Shown here: positions 1 to 9,331 of the stretch, one piece after another
How positions within the stretch are numbered: position 1 is the first letter of the stretch
Layout of the letters: each line of letters begins with the position of its first letter
NCBI RefSeq assembly: GCF_002160135.1
Contig: NZ_NFJZ01000010.1
Location: 62,001 to 126,000 of the forward strand
Source of the DNA: Lachnoclostridium sp. An196
Lineage (GTDB): Bacteria; Bacillota; Clostridia; Lachnospirales; Lachnospiraceae
DNA: 64,000 nucleotides
Direction: 5' to 3'
Notes under the pieces: model-generated
What the model was told of the DNA's origin: nothing
The model's database searches: none
Seen by the model: only the letters and a program-made list of their open reading frames with translations
Program-made: the position numbers and the translations under genes

Positions 1-2010
1 CGCAAACCCCAGTTTTTTTGGCGTCACTATGGCGCTGGCGCCGGCATTGGACGTCATGATAATCACCGTGTTTTTAAAATCCACTCTGCGTCCCTGAGAA
101 TCTGTAATATGCCCGTCGTCCAATACCTGCAGCAGAATATTGAATACATCCGGGTGGGCTTTCTCAATCTCATCGAACAAAATCACCGCATACGGATTTC
201 GCCTGACTTTTTCGCTCAGCTGGCCGCCCTCTTCATGTCCCACATAGCCGGGAGGCGAACCGATGATCTTCGCCACGCTGTGCTTCTCCATATATTCCGA
301 CATATCCACGCGGATCATGGATTCTTCCCGTCCGAAGAGAACCTCTGCCAGCGCTTTGGACAGCTCCGTCTTTCCCACTCCTGTGGGACCGAGGAACAGA
401 AAAGAACCTATGGGCCTTCCCGGATCTTTCAGTCCTACCCTTCCTCTTTTCACCGCTCTGGCTACCGCTTTTACCGCCTCATCCTGTCCCACGACTCTCT
501 TGTGAAGCGTCTGTTCCAGCCGGCGGAGCTTCTGGGACTCTGCTTCCTCCAGCCTCTGTACCGGTATCTTTGTCCAGGCGGATACCGTCCTGGCAATCTG
601 CTCTTCGGTCACCACGCCGGTTCTGTGAGTCTTTTTCCGGGACTGCGGCTCCATATGTCCCTCCAGTTCCTGCAGTTTCTGCCGAAAGACCCGTGCCTGC
701 TCCAGGTCTCCGCTCATAAGAGCCTTTTCCAGATTTTCTCTGGCTTCCGCGGTCTTTCTGGCTGCAGCCGCGCTGTCTGAAAGACTCCCGGATCCGGACT
801 GCTTCAGTCTGATTCCTGCCGCTGCCTCATCCATCAAATCAATGGCTTTATCCGGCAAAAAACGATCGTTCACATATCTGGCCGACAAATTTGCGGCGGC
901 TTCCAGCGCCTCATCCGTAATCCTCACCTGATGGTATTTCTCATAATAGGGACGCAGGCCTTTCAGAATCTCCACCGTCTGCTCTATGCCGGCTTCTTCC
1001 ACGACCACCGGCTGAAAACGCCGTTCCAGCGCAGCGTCTTTTTCTATATGTTTTCGATACTCTTCCAGCGTAGTAGCGCCGATGATCTGGATCTCTCCCC
1101 GAGCCATGGCAGGCTTCAGAATATTTGAGGCGTCCATGGCCCCTTCCGCGCCTCCCGCGCCGATAATTGTGTGCAGCTCGTCAATAAACAGAAGAATGTT
1201 GCCGTTCTGGCGTACCTCATCGATCACGTTTTTGATCCGCTCCTCAAATTCTCCCCGGTATTTGGAGCCGGCCACCATAGCGGTCAGGTCCAGGATACAC
1301 AGTCTCTTTCCTAAAAGTGTATCCGGCGCCATGCCTGACGCGATCCTCTGCGCAAGCCCTTCCACGATCGCGCTTTTACCCACGCCGGGTTCTCCGATCA
1401 GGCAGGGATTGTTTTTTGTCCTGCGGCTCAGCACCTGGATTACCCGCTGAATTTCTTCTTCCCGTCCGATAATCGGATCCAGTCTGCCTTCTTTAGCCAT
1501 GGCGGTCAGATCCCGGCTGTATTGTTCCAGCGTCTGTACGCCGCGCCCTTTCTGTTCTTCTTTATATTCATATGCCTTGTCTCCCATAGAACCTATCAGT
1601 TCTGTATAGAGATCTTTCAGGCGGATATTCATCGTATTCAGCAGGCGGGACGCCACGCACTCTCCATCTTTAAGTATCGCGATCAGGATATGTTCCGTCC
1701 CTGTCAGCTCTTCACGGAATTTTTTCGCTTCTGTCTTGGCGTCCTCCAGTATTTTCTGTGCACGGGGCGTAAACTCCCGTTTTTCAGAAAATTCTGCCGC
1801 TGCTTCCGGTGCGATCAATTCATGAATCATGCGAATCAATTCTTTTTCCGACACCCCGGCGCCCTGAAGGATCTGACCCGCGAGACAGTCCGGATCACGC
1901 ACCAACCCTAAAAGAATATGTTCTGTTCCCACATAAGGATGGCCCAGCTGCAGCGCGGCCCTTCGTGCCGCTCTGAGTGCGCGTTCCGCCTTGCCCGTGT
2001 AATTCTGCAT
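1..2010 (-). CDS. clpC: ClpC-type AAA+ unfoldase, 3' end outside window
   Basis: ATP-dependent unfoldase that feeds substrates to ClpP in the cytoplasm. About 670 residues are present; the last part of the second AAA domain and the C-terminus lie beyond position 1. An N-terminal Clp_N double repeat (about residues 1-140) is followed by AAA domain 1 with Walker A GEPGVGKS (near residue 204) and IDELH, a short middle region resembling UVR ([17 protein letters not shown]), and AAA domain 2 with GPTGVGKT (near residue 540), [11 protein letters not shown] and TSNAGA. The short middle region and the TPKKLGF-type sequence favour ClpC over ClpB. The ATG at 2010 follows AGGAGG with good spacing. It lies 11 bp after a GntR-type gene and is probably cotranscribed with it; no ctsR, mcsA or mcsB is adjacent. 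Confidence 0.93.
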   Translation of the reverse strand, partial: MQNYTGKAERALRAARRAALQLGHPYVGTEHILLGLVRDPDCLAGQILQGAGVSEKELIRMIHELIAPEAAAEFSEKREFTPRAQKILEDAKTEAKKFREELTGTEHILIAILKDGECVASRLLNTMNIRLKDLYTELIGSMGDKAYEYKEEQKGRGVQTLEQYSRDLTAMAKEGRLDPIIGREEEIQRVIQVLSRRTKNNPCLIGEPGVGKSAIVEGLAQRIASGMAPDTLLGKRLCILDLTAMVAGSKYRGEFEERIKNVIDEVRQNGNILLFIDELHTIIGAGGAEGAMDASNILKPAMARGEIQIIGATTLEEYRKHIEKDAALERRFQPVVVEEAGIEQTVEILKGLRPYYEKYHQVRITDEALEAAANLSARYVNDRFLPDKAIDLMDEAAAGIRLKQSGSGSLSDSAAAARKTAEARENLEKALMSGDLEQARVFRQKLQELEGHMEPQSRKKTHRTGVVTEEQIARTVSAWTKIPVQRLEEAESQKLRRLEQTLHKRVVGQDEAVKAVARAVKRGRVGLKDPGRPIGSFLFLGPTGVGKTELSKALAEVLFGREESMIRVDMSEYMEKHSVAKIIGSPPGYVGHEEGGQLSEKVRRNPYAVILFDEIEKAHPDVFNILLQVLDDGHITDSQGRRVDFKNTVIIMTSNAGASAIVTPKKLGFA

Positions 2011-2021
2011 AAAACTCCTCC

Positions 2022-2393
2022 TTATTCACCATATTCCGCATAGATTTCATCGATCAGCTCATGAGCCTCTTCTCTGGTTACATTCTTGCAGCTTCCCTTC
2101 GCCAATATGACGGAAAGCTCTCTCTTCATCTCTTCCATCGCTTTCAGCTTATCCATATCAACGGCGATAACGGCTCCGCTGCGCCGGTCTAGACGGATAT
2201 AACCTTCCTGTTTGAGCAGGCTGTACGCTTTATTCACCGTGTGCATATTGATTCCTACTTCATCCGCCAGCTGCCGGACGCTGGGAAGCGTATCGCCTTC
2301 CCGAAGTCTTGACGTAGCTATCCCAATAATTATCTGGTTGCACAGCTGCACATAAAAAGCCTCATCGCTGCTAAAATCAATCTCCAGATACAT
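2022..2393 (-). CDS. GntR-family (YtrA-like) transcriptional regulator
   Basis: Short GntR regulator of about 123 residues: an N-terminal winged helix ([13 protein letters not shown], then [20 protein letters not shown]) and only a short helical tail, the YtrA-subfamily layout without a large effector domain. An in-frame ATG at 2423 exists, but the best promoter starts transcription near 2429, leaving no room for a ribosome site. The ATG at 2393 follows AGGACAGGTGAT and begins MYLEIDFSS, the usual start of this family. The stop is 11 bp before clpC, so it probably controls or autoregulates a gntR-clpC operon. The ligand is unknown. Confidence 0.9.
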   Translation of the reverse strand: MYLEIDFSSDEAFYVQLCNQIIIGIATSRLREGDTLPSVRQLADEVGINMHTVNKAYSLLKQEGYIRLDRRSGAVIAVDMDKLKAMEEMKRELSVILAKGSCKNVTREEAHELIDEIYAEYGE

Positions 2394-2424
2394 AATATCA
2401 CCTGTCCTTTGTTGTATTCCCATT

Positions 2425-2464
2425 GTTATATATACAGTATAACAGCTCCTGGTTCTGCGGTCAA
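2425..2464 (-). promoter_or_regulatory. gntR-clpC promoter with overlapping inverted repeat
   Basis: On the minus strand TTGACC (2459-2464) and TATACT (2436-2441) are separated by exactly 17 bp. A dyad with arms GTTATA/TATAAC spans 2425-2443, covering the -10 box and start site. This is where a YtrA-type repressor would bind, so autoregulation is likely (inference). Confidence 0.75.
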
Positions 2465-2487
2465 CTCACCGCAAGATATATTTTCAC

Positions 2488-2528
2488 GAAAAACAGAACC
2501 CGGGCGACTCTATTTTACGTCCGGGTTC
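2488..2528 (-). terminator. Intrinsic terminator after the cohesin-like gene
   Basis: Arms GAACCCGG (2496-2503) and CCGGGTTC (2521-2528) pair across a 17-nt loop, and the minus-strand RNA continues with TGTTTTTCG. A smaller hairpin, CCGC-CTT-GCGG, lies just upstream around 2531-2540. Confidence 0.65.
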
Positions 2529-2559
2529 CACCGCCTTGCGGCTTTTTCTTTCGTATTAT

Positions 2560-2589
2560 GCAACAGTTCAGAACATGCTGAACTGTTGC
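2560..2589 (-). repeat. Perfect 12-bp inverted repeat just after a stop codon
   Basis: GCAACAGTTCAG (2560-2571) and CTGAACTGTTGC (2578-2589) pair perfectly around a 6-nt loop, four bases past the stop codon at 2594. No U-tract follows directly, so it is more likely an RNA-end stabiliser or the first of stacked terminator hairpins than a terminator alone. Confidence 0.6.
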
Positions 2590-2593
2590 CGTA

Positions 2594-3934
2594 TTATTCA
2601 TCATCTTCGTCCGGTTCGTTCAGATCAATAATTTCCAAGTCCTGATCCTGCCCGCTTTCTTCCGGGTCTGAAAAGTCAGTTTCATTTTCCTCCAGATTTC
2701 CGACGATATATTCTCCCGATTCTTTTCTTCCTTCTTCGTCATCTTCTGCGGATTCTTCCTCCGGAAGCATCTTCATCTTTCTCATACGGAGATACATAAG
2801 AACAACCACATTCACCAATGCGATAATAATCAGCACCAGTATCAGTATAACAAAGAGACGCGTGCCCATATCGGTATTGTAACGCTCCAGCTGATAAGCC
2901 ATCTCCGAGCGCATCCCTGTATCTTTCTCCTCCAGCTCCGTGATATAGATCTGCTCGCCGTCATAGGCTATGGTATCAAACAGCTGCAATGAATTCTTAT
3001 CATAATCAAAACTGTACCATGCCTTCTCTCCATCCTGGTTGATTCCATATACCAGATAACGGTTGGTATCGTCAAAAATCTCATCCACACCGTCGATGGT
3101 CACATGCTTATAAGCCGGAATCGTATATTTCTGTCCCCATCCCAGATCTACGTAGGAATAGCGGACAGGCGGCTCCACATCCTCGTCTTTTTCAATAAAG
3201 ATCACTGTGTCAGTACCGCTGCTCATATTCACATAAGGGATCACATTTCCTGTGTCCGGATTATAAACGAAATAATCACGGAAACTTCCATTATCGCTGA
3301 TCAGATACACCACATACAGATCCAGCGTATTGTGCTTCAGCACGCGGCTGTCGATACCCTGAATATCCATATGGACCACATCGAAGCCTTCCATATCTCC
3401 GGGCCTGCGCACATAAAAGGTACGGTCATCAATAACGAAGCTGGCACGTTCTTCATTCTCTTCGTCCCCCTCCGCCCCCTCGTCACTTTCTTCCGCTTCC
3501 TCTTCGGAAGCCACCGTCTCTCCCGTCAGCACATCCACCTCTGCACCGTTCACAGCAGCTGTACAGGACACGACTTCCAGCGTTGTCTCCGTATCCTCCG
3601 CTCCCCGGAATCTTACCGTGAAAACGGCCTCCGTGCTCTCCGGACTGCTGGTCATCTGAACGCTTCCGTTTCCTCCGGTCACGTCGAAATTATCTCCGCC
3701 GCTTCCGGACATATAAGTCATGACATCCTTGTCATAGGACAGCATCAGACTTACGGACTCCATGGGTTCCTCATTGGTAACCGTAAACTGCGCGGTCACC
3801 ACCTGATCTGCCTCCACAGTCAGATCTGTATCTCCTTCTATCGCCGGGGCCGCAAAGACCGCCGTGCCGAACCACAGCGTCAATCCCGCCACCAGAAGCC
3901 CCGTCTTAAAGGGCCAATGCTTTCTACCTCTCAT
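2594..3934 (-). CDS. Membrane-anchored cohesin-like domain protein
   Basis: Predicted surface protein of about 446 residues. A signal peptide (GLLVAGLTLWFGTAVFA) is followed by a beta-rich module with cohesin-like features (VSLMLSYDKDVMTYMSGSG, then VQMTSSPESTEAVFTVRF) over about residues 35-140. Next come an acidic linker, an uncharacterised extracellular region, one transmembrane helix (FVILILVLIIIALVNVVVL) and a strongly acidic cytoplasmic tail of about 55 residues. An upstream GTG at 3946 is in frame, but the ATG at 3934 gives the normal signal peptide start. It has its own promoter and terminator and so is monocistronic. The cohesin similarity is from fold-like sequence pattern only, and no dockerin partner is in the window. 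Confidence 0.65.
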   Translation of the reverse strand: MRGRKHWPFKTGLLVAGLTLWFGTAVFAAPAIEGDTDLTVEADQVVTAQFTVTNEEPMESVSLMLSYDKDVMTYMSGSGGDNFDVTGGNGSVQMTSSPESTEAVFTVRFRGAEDTETTLEVVSCTAAVNGAEVDVLTGETVASEEEAEESDEGAEGDEENEERASFVIDDRTFYVRRPGDMEGFDVVHMDIQGIDSRVLKHNTLDLYVVYLISDNGSFRDYFVYNPDTGNVIPYVNMSSGTDTVIFIEKDEDVEPPVRYSYVDLGWGQKYTIPAYKHVTIDGVDEIFDDTNRYLVYGINQDGEKAWYSFDYDKNSLQLFDTIAYDGEQIYITELEEKDTGMRSEMAYQLERYNTDMGTRLFVILILVLIIIALVNVVVLMYLRMRKMKMLPEEESAEDDEEGRKESGEYIVGNLEENETDFSDPEESGQDQDLEIIDLNEPDEDDE

Positions 3935-3980
3935 AAGCACACTCACTTTCTATATGATTTGCTCCAAGCTGCTTCTTTAA

Positions 3981-4009
3981 AGAATAAAGGCACTGAGGGA
4001 AAAAGTCAA
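3981..4009 (-). promoter_or_regulatory. Sigma-A promoter for the cohesin-like gene
   Basis: TTGACT (4004-4009), a 17-bp spacer and TATTCT (3981-3986) on the minus strand. The start site would be near 3974, about 40 bp before the ATG at 3934. Confidence 0.7.
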
Positions 4010-4026
4010 TTTATTTCACAGATTTT

Positions 4027-4716
4027 TTATACTTTCAGGTCCTCTTCCAGGATCCGAAGCCCGGCTGTATCCGTTACAGGCAGTGAAAAAATTACTGTTT
4101 TTTCTTTGCTTCCGAGCCCTGTCTTCTCCATAATCGCCTTCATGATTTTATTTTTTTCTTCTGTCCTTGTGACAATAAATATCATCTCTTTTTCTTCCGC
4201 CACCGATACTCCCAAAAATTTCCTGGCTCCTTCCGTACCGGTACCTTTGGCGTGTATCACCGTTCCGCCTCCTGCATTCGCGCTGCGCGCGGCGTCCATC
4301 ACCGCGTCGATGCTTCCCTGATTGGCAATCGCTATCAACAGTTCATATTTTGTGCCCTTCAATTCCGACTCTTCCTCCTTCACATACTCCTGATCCTGGA
4401 TCAGATACTGCAGCGCCTTTTTCCCTCCGATACTGGAAAGGGGCACTGTAAACGCGATCCCTGTTCCCGGCACATCAATCTGCAGCCGGACAATCAACCC
4501 GCGCTTCAATTTCTTCCACATATTATCTGTGACTATGGCCAGATAAACCATTTTCTCCGTGGCTTCCAGGCCAAAATAATCCAGTACCTCACTGCTGGCC
4601 GTGCCCCTTCCCGGTGTTTCAAAGAAGACCGCCTGCCCGTTTTCTTCAAAAAAACTCTTGAACCGGTCTTTCATATTTCGGTTTGTAATCACTGCCATCA
4701 TGTATAATCCGCCCAT
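4027..4716 (-). CDS. Tandem PII-like protein
   Basis: 229 residues made of two PII/GlnB-like alpha-beta modules (about residues 5-105 and 120-229). Each has the pattern of an opening strand, a helix and a glycine-rich loop; the second reads LLIAIANQGSIDAVMDAA, then NAGGGTVIHAKG. A canonical PII tyrosine-bearing T-loop is not evident, so it is probably an allosteric PII-like protein and not a uridylylated nitrogen regulator. The start ATG at 4716 follows GGGAGG and sits 11 bp after the stop of the DUF1538 gene, so the two are cotranscribed. PII-like proteins are often coupled to a neighbouring transporter, which suggests this one gates or senses for the DUF1538 protein (inference). Confidence 0.8.
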   Translation of the reverse strand: MGGLYMMAVITNRNMKDRFKSFFEENGQAVFFETPGRGTASSEVLDYFGLEATEKMVYLAIVTDNMWKKLKRGLIVRLQIDVPGTGIAFTVPLSSIGGKKALQYLIQDQEYVKEEESELKGTKYELLIAIANQGSIDAVMDAARSANAGGGTVIHAKGTGTEGARKFLGVSVAEEKEMIFIVTRTEEKNKIMKAIMEKTGLGSKEKTVIFSLPVTDTAGLRILEEDLKV

Positions 4717-4727
4717 ACGTTCCTCCC

Positions 4728-6284
4728 TTACAGCTCAATAATCTCATAATCACCCAGTGCTTCCAGCGGCACAGCAGGAACAGCCTCTTTTGGCACAGTC
4801 TGTTCTTCCGGACGCCGGGCCTGGATCTGATACAAAGCCCCCATAACCTGGATCGTAATAAGCGGCGTCATAGCCACCATAGCCACCACTCCGAAGGCAT
4901 CCGCCGCGATATTTCCGCCTACCGACTGGCAGGCTCCCATGGCAAAAGGAAGAAGGAAAGTAGCTGTCATAGGGCCGGACGCGACTCCGCCGGAGTCAAA
5001 GGCGATCGCCGTAAAAATCTTGGGCACAAAAAAGCTCAGGATCAGCGCCGCCGCGTATCCCGGGATCAAAAACCACAGGATAGGAATTCCTGTAAGCACC
5101 CGGATCATCGCAAGCCCCAGGGAAACCGCCACGCCTATAGAAAGACTTATCCCCATGGCTTTCCCGGATATGGCTCCGGAGGTCAGTTCTTCCACCTGTT
5201 CCATAAGCACATAAACGGCGGGTTCCGCCCTGACAATAAAATATCCGATCACCATTCCAATGGGAACAATCACCCATTTATATGGAAGAGATGCGATCAC
5301 CTGACCCAGATAATTGCCTGCCGGCATGAATCCCACATTTACTCCGGTCAGGAACAATACCAGCCCCAGATATGTATAAACCAGACCAATCAGGATTTTT
5401 ACCAGAGTCTTCTTTTTCAGGTGCAGGGAAATGATCTGGAAAACGCCGAAAAATACTGCTACAGGAAGAAGCGACACCAGAATCTCGCCCATATACTTCG
5501 GAAGCCCCTCCGCAAACATTTTTGCCAGTTCCACGGAATTCTCCACATTCCGGATATCTGTCGCGGAATATACTCCGCCGTCCGGACGATAGATCATCCC
5601 CAATACCAGCACTGCCAGGATCGGTCCCACCGAGCAGAGGGAAATCAGACCGAAACTGTCATTTTCCGCATGCTTATCGCTTCGCACTGCTGAAAAACCA
5701 ATGCCCAGAGCCATGATAAACGGGACTGTCATAGGCCCTGTCGTCACTCCGCCGGAGTCGAACGCCACCGCCATAAAATCCTCCTGCACGAAAGCGGCCA
5801 GGATAAATACCATCGGATACAGGGCCAGCAGCATATAGGACAGAGGGATTCCGAGAAGCATTCTCAGCACCGCTGCCACCAGAAATATCCCCACACCTGC
5901 CGCGACAGCCAGAATCAGGATATAGTTGGGCACCGACGGCACCTGCTCTGCCAGCACCTGCAGATCCGGTTCCGAAATAGTGATAATGAATCCCAGAATA
6001 AAGCTGAGGAAGGCCACGACCCAAGCCCTTTTCATCTGCGTCAGGCGAATGCCGATCCGTTCGCCCATGGGCGTCATGGCCATCTCCGCTCCCAGCGTAA
6101 AAAACATCATGCCCAGAACCAGCAGGACCCCGCCTATAAAAAAAGCCATCAGGATGCCGGGCGGTATGGGGGCTATGGTAAAGCACAGCAAAGAAACGAT
6201 CCCCATGACCGGTATAACAGCTCCTAATGACTCTTTTAATTTTTCCAGTAACTTTTGTTTTAATTTTGCCTGATAATTTCCCAA
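4728..6284 (-). CDS. DUF1538 duplicated membrane transporter
   Basis: 518-residue polytopic membrane protein with two homologous halves, each carrying the DUF1538 hallmark: AFDSGGVTTGPMTVPF in the first half and AFDSGGVASGPMTATF in the second. The repeated glycine and serine motifs in helix breaks suggest an ion-conducting inverted or tandem repeat. From memory, a DUF1538 pair (UmpAB) in Halomonas was described as a cation/proton antiporter; transfer of that function here is inference. The start is TTG at 6284 behind AAAGG. The tandem PII-like gene follows after 11 bp. A soluble acidic tail of about 30 residues ends the protein. Confidence 0.8.
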   Translation of the reverse strand: MGNYQAKLKQKLLEKLKESLGAVIPVMGIVSLLCFTIAPIPPGILMAFFIGGVLLVLGMMFFTLGAEMAMTPMGERIGIRLTQMKRAWVVAFLSFILGFIITISEPDLQVLAEQVPSVPNYILILAVAAGVGIFLVAAVLRMLLGIPLSYMLLALYPMVFILAAFVQEDFMAVAFDSGGVTTGPMTVPFIMALGIGFSAVRSDKHAENDSFGLISLCSVGPILAVLVLGMIYRPDGGVYSATDIRNVENSVELAKMFAEGLPKYMGEILVSLLPVAVFFGVFQIISLHLKKKTLVKILIGLVYTYLGLVLFLTGVNVGFMPAGNYLGQVIASLPYKWVIVPIGMVIGYFIVRAEPAVYVLMEQVEELTSGAISGKAMGISLSIGVAVSLGLAMIRVLTGIPILWFLIPGYAAALILSFFVPKIFTAIAFDSGGVASGPMTATFLLPFAMGACQSVGGNIAADAFGVVAMVAMTPLITIQVMGALYQIQARRPEEQTVPKEAVPAVPLEALGDYEIIEL

Positions 6285-6382
6285 TACGCATTCGCCTTTC
6301 TGCCGTTCTTGATAATCTTTGCGGTTTCTTTACCGTTTTATATTAACATAAAACACAGACTTTGCGAAAGGAAAAATTATTT

Positions 6383-7654
6383 TTATGCTTCGTCGATCGC
6401 CTTTCCGATGTCGCTTCGACAATATTTATTGTCGAAATCAATCCATTTTACGGCCTCGTAGGCGTTTGCGCGGGCTTCTTTCAGATCTTTGCCAAGCGCG
6501 GTTACTCCCAGCACGCGGCCTCCGTTGGTAACGATTTTACCATCGGAAAATCTGCTTCCCGCGTGGAAAACATAGTACCCGTCTTTTCCCTTGAAATTCT
6601 CCAGGCCGCGGATCTCGAAGCCTTTCTCATATTTTACCGGATATCCCCGGGAAGCCAGAACCACGCAGACTGCCGCATTGTCCTCAAACTGCAGGTCGAT
6701 CTGATCCAGCGTGCCATCCACACATGCCTCGAACACATCCACGATATCGTTTTTCATACGCGGAAGTACCACCTGCGCCTCCGGATCGCCGAATCTGGCA
6801 TTATATTCCAGAACCTTCGGCCCTTCCTGCGTAAGCATCAGGCCGAAGAAGATAACGCCCTTGAACTCCCTGCCTTCCGCAGCCATAGCGTCTACGGTTT
6901 TCTGATAAATATGTTCTTTGCAGAATTCATCCACTTCTTTTGTGTAGAAGGGGCTGGGAGAAAATGTTCCCATACCGCCGGTATTGAGTCCCTGGTCTCC
7001 GTCCAGAGCTCTCTTGTGATCCTGGGCAGACGTCATGATGCGGATCGTCTTTCCATCCACAAAGCTGAGAACAGACACTTCCCGTCCGGTCATAAATTCT
7101 TCAATGACCATCTGGTTGCCGGCGTCTCCAAACCTTTTATCCATCATGATAGAACGGACGCCTTCTTTCGCCTCTTCCAGGGTATTGCAGATCAAAACGC
7201 CTTTTCCCAGCGCCAGTCCGTCCGCCTTCAGCACAATAGGCATTTTTGCATGTTCCAGATACTCCAGCGCCTTCTTCGGATCGTCAAAATTCTCATATGC
7301 GGCCGTGGGAATCCCGTATTTTTTCATCAGGTTTTTGGAAAACGCTTTGGAACCCTCCAGGATCGCCGCATTCTTCCTCGGCCCGAATACCCGAAGCCCC
7401 TGTGCCTCAAACACGTCCACGATGCCTCCCACCAGCGGATCGTCCATACCCACTACCGTTAGGTCAATCTCGTTCTCTCTGGCAAATGCCGCCAGGCGGT
7501 CAAATTCCATGGCTCCGATGTCCACACATTCCGCGTACTCCGCAATCCCGGCATTTCCCGGCGCGCAGTAGATCTTTTCCACCTTCGGACTCTGAGCTAC
7601 TTTCCATGCGATGGCATGCTCTCTGCCGCCGCTTCCTACGATCAATATTTTCAT
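6383..7654 (-). CDS. purD: Phosphoribosylamine-glycine ligase
   Basis: ATP-grasp enzyme joining glycine to 5-phosphoribosylamine in purine synthesis, cytoplasmic. Its 423 residues match the usual length. Motifs include MKILIVGSGGREHAI at the N-terminus, the ATP-grasp lid (IVLKADGLALGKGV), GLNTGGMGTFSPSPFY and EYNARFGDPEAQ with metal-binding Asn and Glu. The ATG at 7654 follows GGGAGG. It is the last gene of the purE-purM-purN-purD run, 19 bp after purN. No clear terminator is visible between its stop and the DUF1538 gene. Confidence 0.98.
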   Translation of the reverse strand: MKILIVGSGGREHAIAWKVAQSPKVEKIYCAPGNAGIAEYAECVDIGAMEFDRLAAFARENEIDLTVVGMDDPLVGGIVDVFEAQGLRVFGPRKNAAILEGSKAFSKNLMKKYGIPTAAYENFDDPKKALEYLEHAKMPIVLKADGLALGKGVLICNTLEEAKEGVRSIMMDKRFGDAGNQMVIEEFMTGREVSVLSFVDGKTIRIMTSAQDHKRALDGDQGLNTGGMGTFSPSPFYTKEVDEFCKEHIYQKTVDAMAAEGREFKGVIFFGLMLTQEGPKVLEYNARFGDPEAQVVLPRMKNDIVDVFEACVDGTLDQIDLQFEDNAAVCVVLASRGYPVKYEKGFEIRGLENFKGKDGYYVFHAGSRFSDGKIVTNGGRVLGVTALGKDLKEARANAYEAVKWIDFDNKYCRSDIGKAIDEA

Positions 7655-7673
7655 GTGTAAGCCTCCCGCTTCT

Positions 7674-8300
7674 TTATGACTTTTTTGTCACTTTTCCATC
7701 CGTTACCGTTATCTTCCCATTAGCGATCAGGTCGATGGCCCGGGGCAGGATCACCCACTCCGCTTCTTCCATCACACGGCGCTGCAGTATCTCAGGAGTA
7801 TCCCCATCCTGTACCTCCACGGCCTTTTGGAGGATGATCGGACCTGTATCCGTTCCTTTATCCACAAAATGTACCGTTGCCCCGGTCACTTTCACCCCCC
7901 GCGCCAGAGCGCCCTCATGTACCTTCAGCCCGTAAAAGTCCTTTCCGCAGAAAGACGGGATCAGAGAAGGATGAATATTGATGATCCGGTTCTCATACCG
8001 CTCTACAATCTTCTCCGGGATCACCACCAGACATCCCGCCAGTACGACAAGGTCTGCCTGGGACTCTTCAATCGCTTCCAGAAGCGCGTCATTAAAGGCC
8101 TCCCGACTCTCATAGTCCTTAGGGCTGACGCATTTTGCGGGGATCCCCGCTTTCGCAGCCCTTTCCAGCGCGTAAGCCTTTTTGTTGTTGCTGATCACCG
8201 TCGCTATACGGGCTCCCGCAATCCTTCCGTCCGCGATAGAATCTATGATAGCCTGCAGGTTCGTCCCGCCGCCGGACACCAGGACTGCCAGTTTTAACAT
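7674..8300 (-). CDS. purN: Phosphoribosylglycinamide formyltransferase
   Basis: Transfers a formyl group from 10-formyl-THF to GAR. 208 residues with the expected N-terminus ([17 protein letters not shown]), the catalytic segment [11 protein letters not shown] (Asn, His) and the loop [22 protein letters not shown] ending in the catalytic Asp region (given in two parts: [11 protein letters not shown] and [11 protein letters not shown]). The ATG at 8300 overlaps the end of purM by 7 bp, typical of translational coupling. It uses folate, not formate plus ATP, so it is the PurN type and not PurT. Confidence 0.97.
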   Translation of the reverse strand: MLKLAVLVSGGGTNLQAIIDSIADGRIAGARIATVISNNKKAYALERAAKAGIPAKCVSPKDYESREAFNDALLEAIEESQADLVVLAGCLVVIPEKIVERYENRIINIHPSLIPSFCGKDFYGLKVHEGALARGVKVTGATVHFVDKGTDTGPIILQKAVEVQDGDTPEILQRRVMEEAEWVILPRAIDLIANGKITVTDGKVTKKS

Positions 8301-9319
8301 AAAGTCACACCTTTCTCTCCGGCTTCCACGGTTCCCACCACATAAGGTGTTTCTCCCGCCGCGCGGACTGCCTCCATCGTCTTCTCTGCGTCTGCCGGAT
8401 CTACTGCCAGCACCATGCCCAGTCCCATGTTATACGTATTGTACATCATCTCTTCCGCGATATCTCCTTCTCTCTGGAGCATGCGGAAGATCGGAAGCAC
8501 CGGATAACTGTCTTTTTTCACTACCGCGCGCGCGCCGTCGGGAAGCATTCTCGGAATATTTTCATAAAAGCCGCCGCCGGTAATATGGCTGCACCCTTTG
8601 ATCTTCACGCCCGCATCTTTGATGCTCTTTAACGCTTTTACATAGATCTTGGTGGGAACGATCAAAGCCTCGCCCAGTGTACATCCCAGTTCTTCATGGT
8701 ATCTGTTTAAAGATTCTCTGGTCATGGGAAATACTTTCCGCACCAGGGAAAAACCGTTGCTGTGCACTCCCGAAGAAGCGATCCCGATCAGGGTGTCCCC
8801 GGCCTGGATATCCGCTCCCGTAATCAGATCCTTCTCATCAACTACGCCCACTGCGAAGCCGGCAAGGTCATATTCATCCTCCGGATAGAATCCCGGCATC
8901 TCTGCCGTTTCCCCTCCGATCAGAGCGGCGCCCGCCTGTTTGCAGCCCTCCGCCACGCCGCTGACAATCGTAGCGATTTTCTCCGGATAATTTTTTCCGC
9001 ACGCGATGTAATCCAGGAAAAACAGAGGTTCTCCGCCCGCGCAGGCAATATCGTTCACGCACATGGCCACGCAGTCGATGCCCACGGTATCGTGCTTGTC
9101 CATAAGAAACGCCAGTTTCAATTTTGTACCGACTCCGTCCGTTCCGGATACCAGCGTGGGCTTCTCCATGTTTTTAAACGCGCTCATGGAAAATGCGCCT
9201 GAAAAACCACCGATGCCGCCCAGCACTTCCGGCCTCATGGTTGCCTGCACATGTTTCTTCATCAGTTCCACAGATTTATAACCGGCCTCAATGTCCACGC
9301 CTGCATTCTTATAATCCAT
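8294..9319 (-). CDS. purM: Phosphoribosylformylglycinamidine cyclo-ligase
   Basis: AIR synthetase closing the imidazole ring of purines. 341 residues, the family length, with the N-terminal glycine-rich ATP-binding region (GGFSGAFSM), [33 protein letters not shown] and [15 protein letters not shown]. The ATG at 9319 is preceded by GGAGG. It lies 12 bp after purE and overlaps purN, so this is a tight operon. No broken motifs seen. Confidence 0.98.
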   Translation of the reverse strand: MDYKNAGVDIEAGYKSVELMKKHVQATMRPEVLGGIGGFSGAFSMSAFKNMEKPTLVSGTDGVGTKLKLAFLMDKHDTVGIDCVAMCVNDIACAGGEPLFFLDYIACGKNYPEKIATIVSGVAEGCKQAGAALIGGETAEMPGFYPEDEYDLAGFAVGVVDEKDLITGADIQAGDTLIGIASSGVHSNGFSLVRKVFPMTRESLNRYHEELGCTLGEALIVPTKIYVKALKSIKDAGVKIKGCSHITGGGFYENIPRMLPDGARAVVKKDSYPVLPIFRMLQREGDIAEEMMYNTYNMGLGMVLAVDPADAEKTMEAVRAAGETPYVVGTVEAGEKGVTLC

Positions 9320-9331
9320 CCCTAGTTCCTC

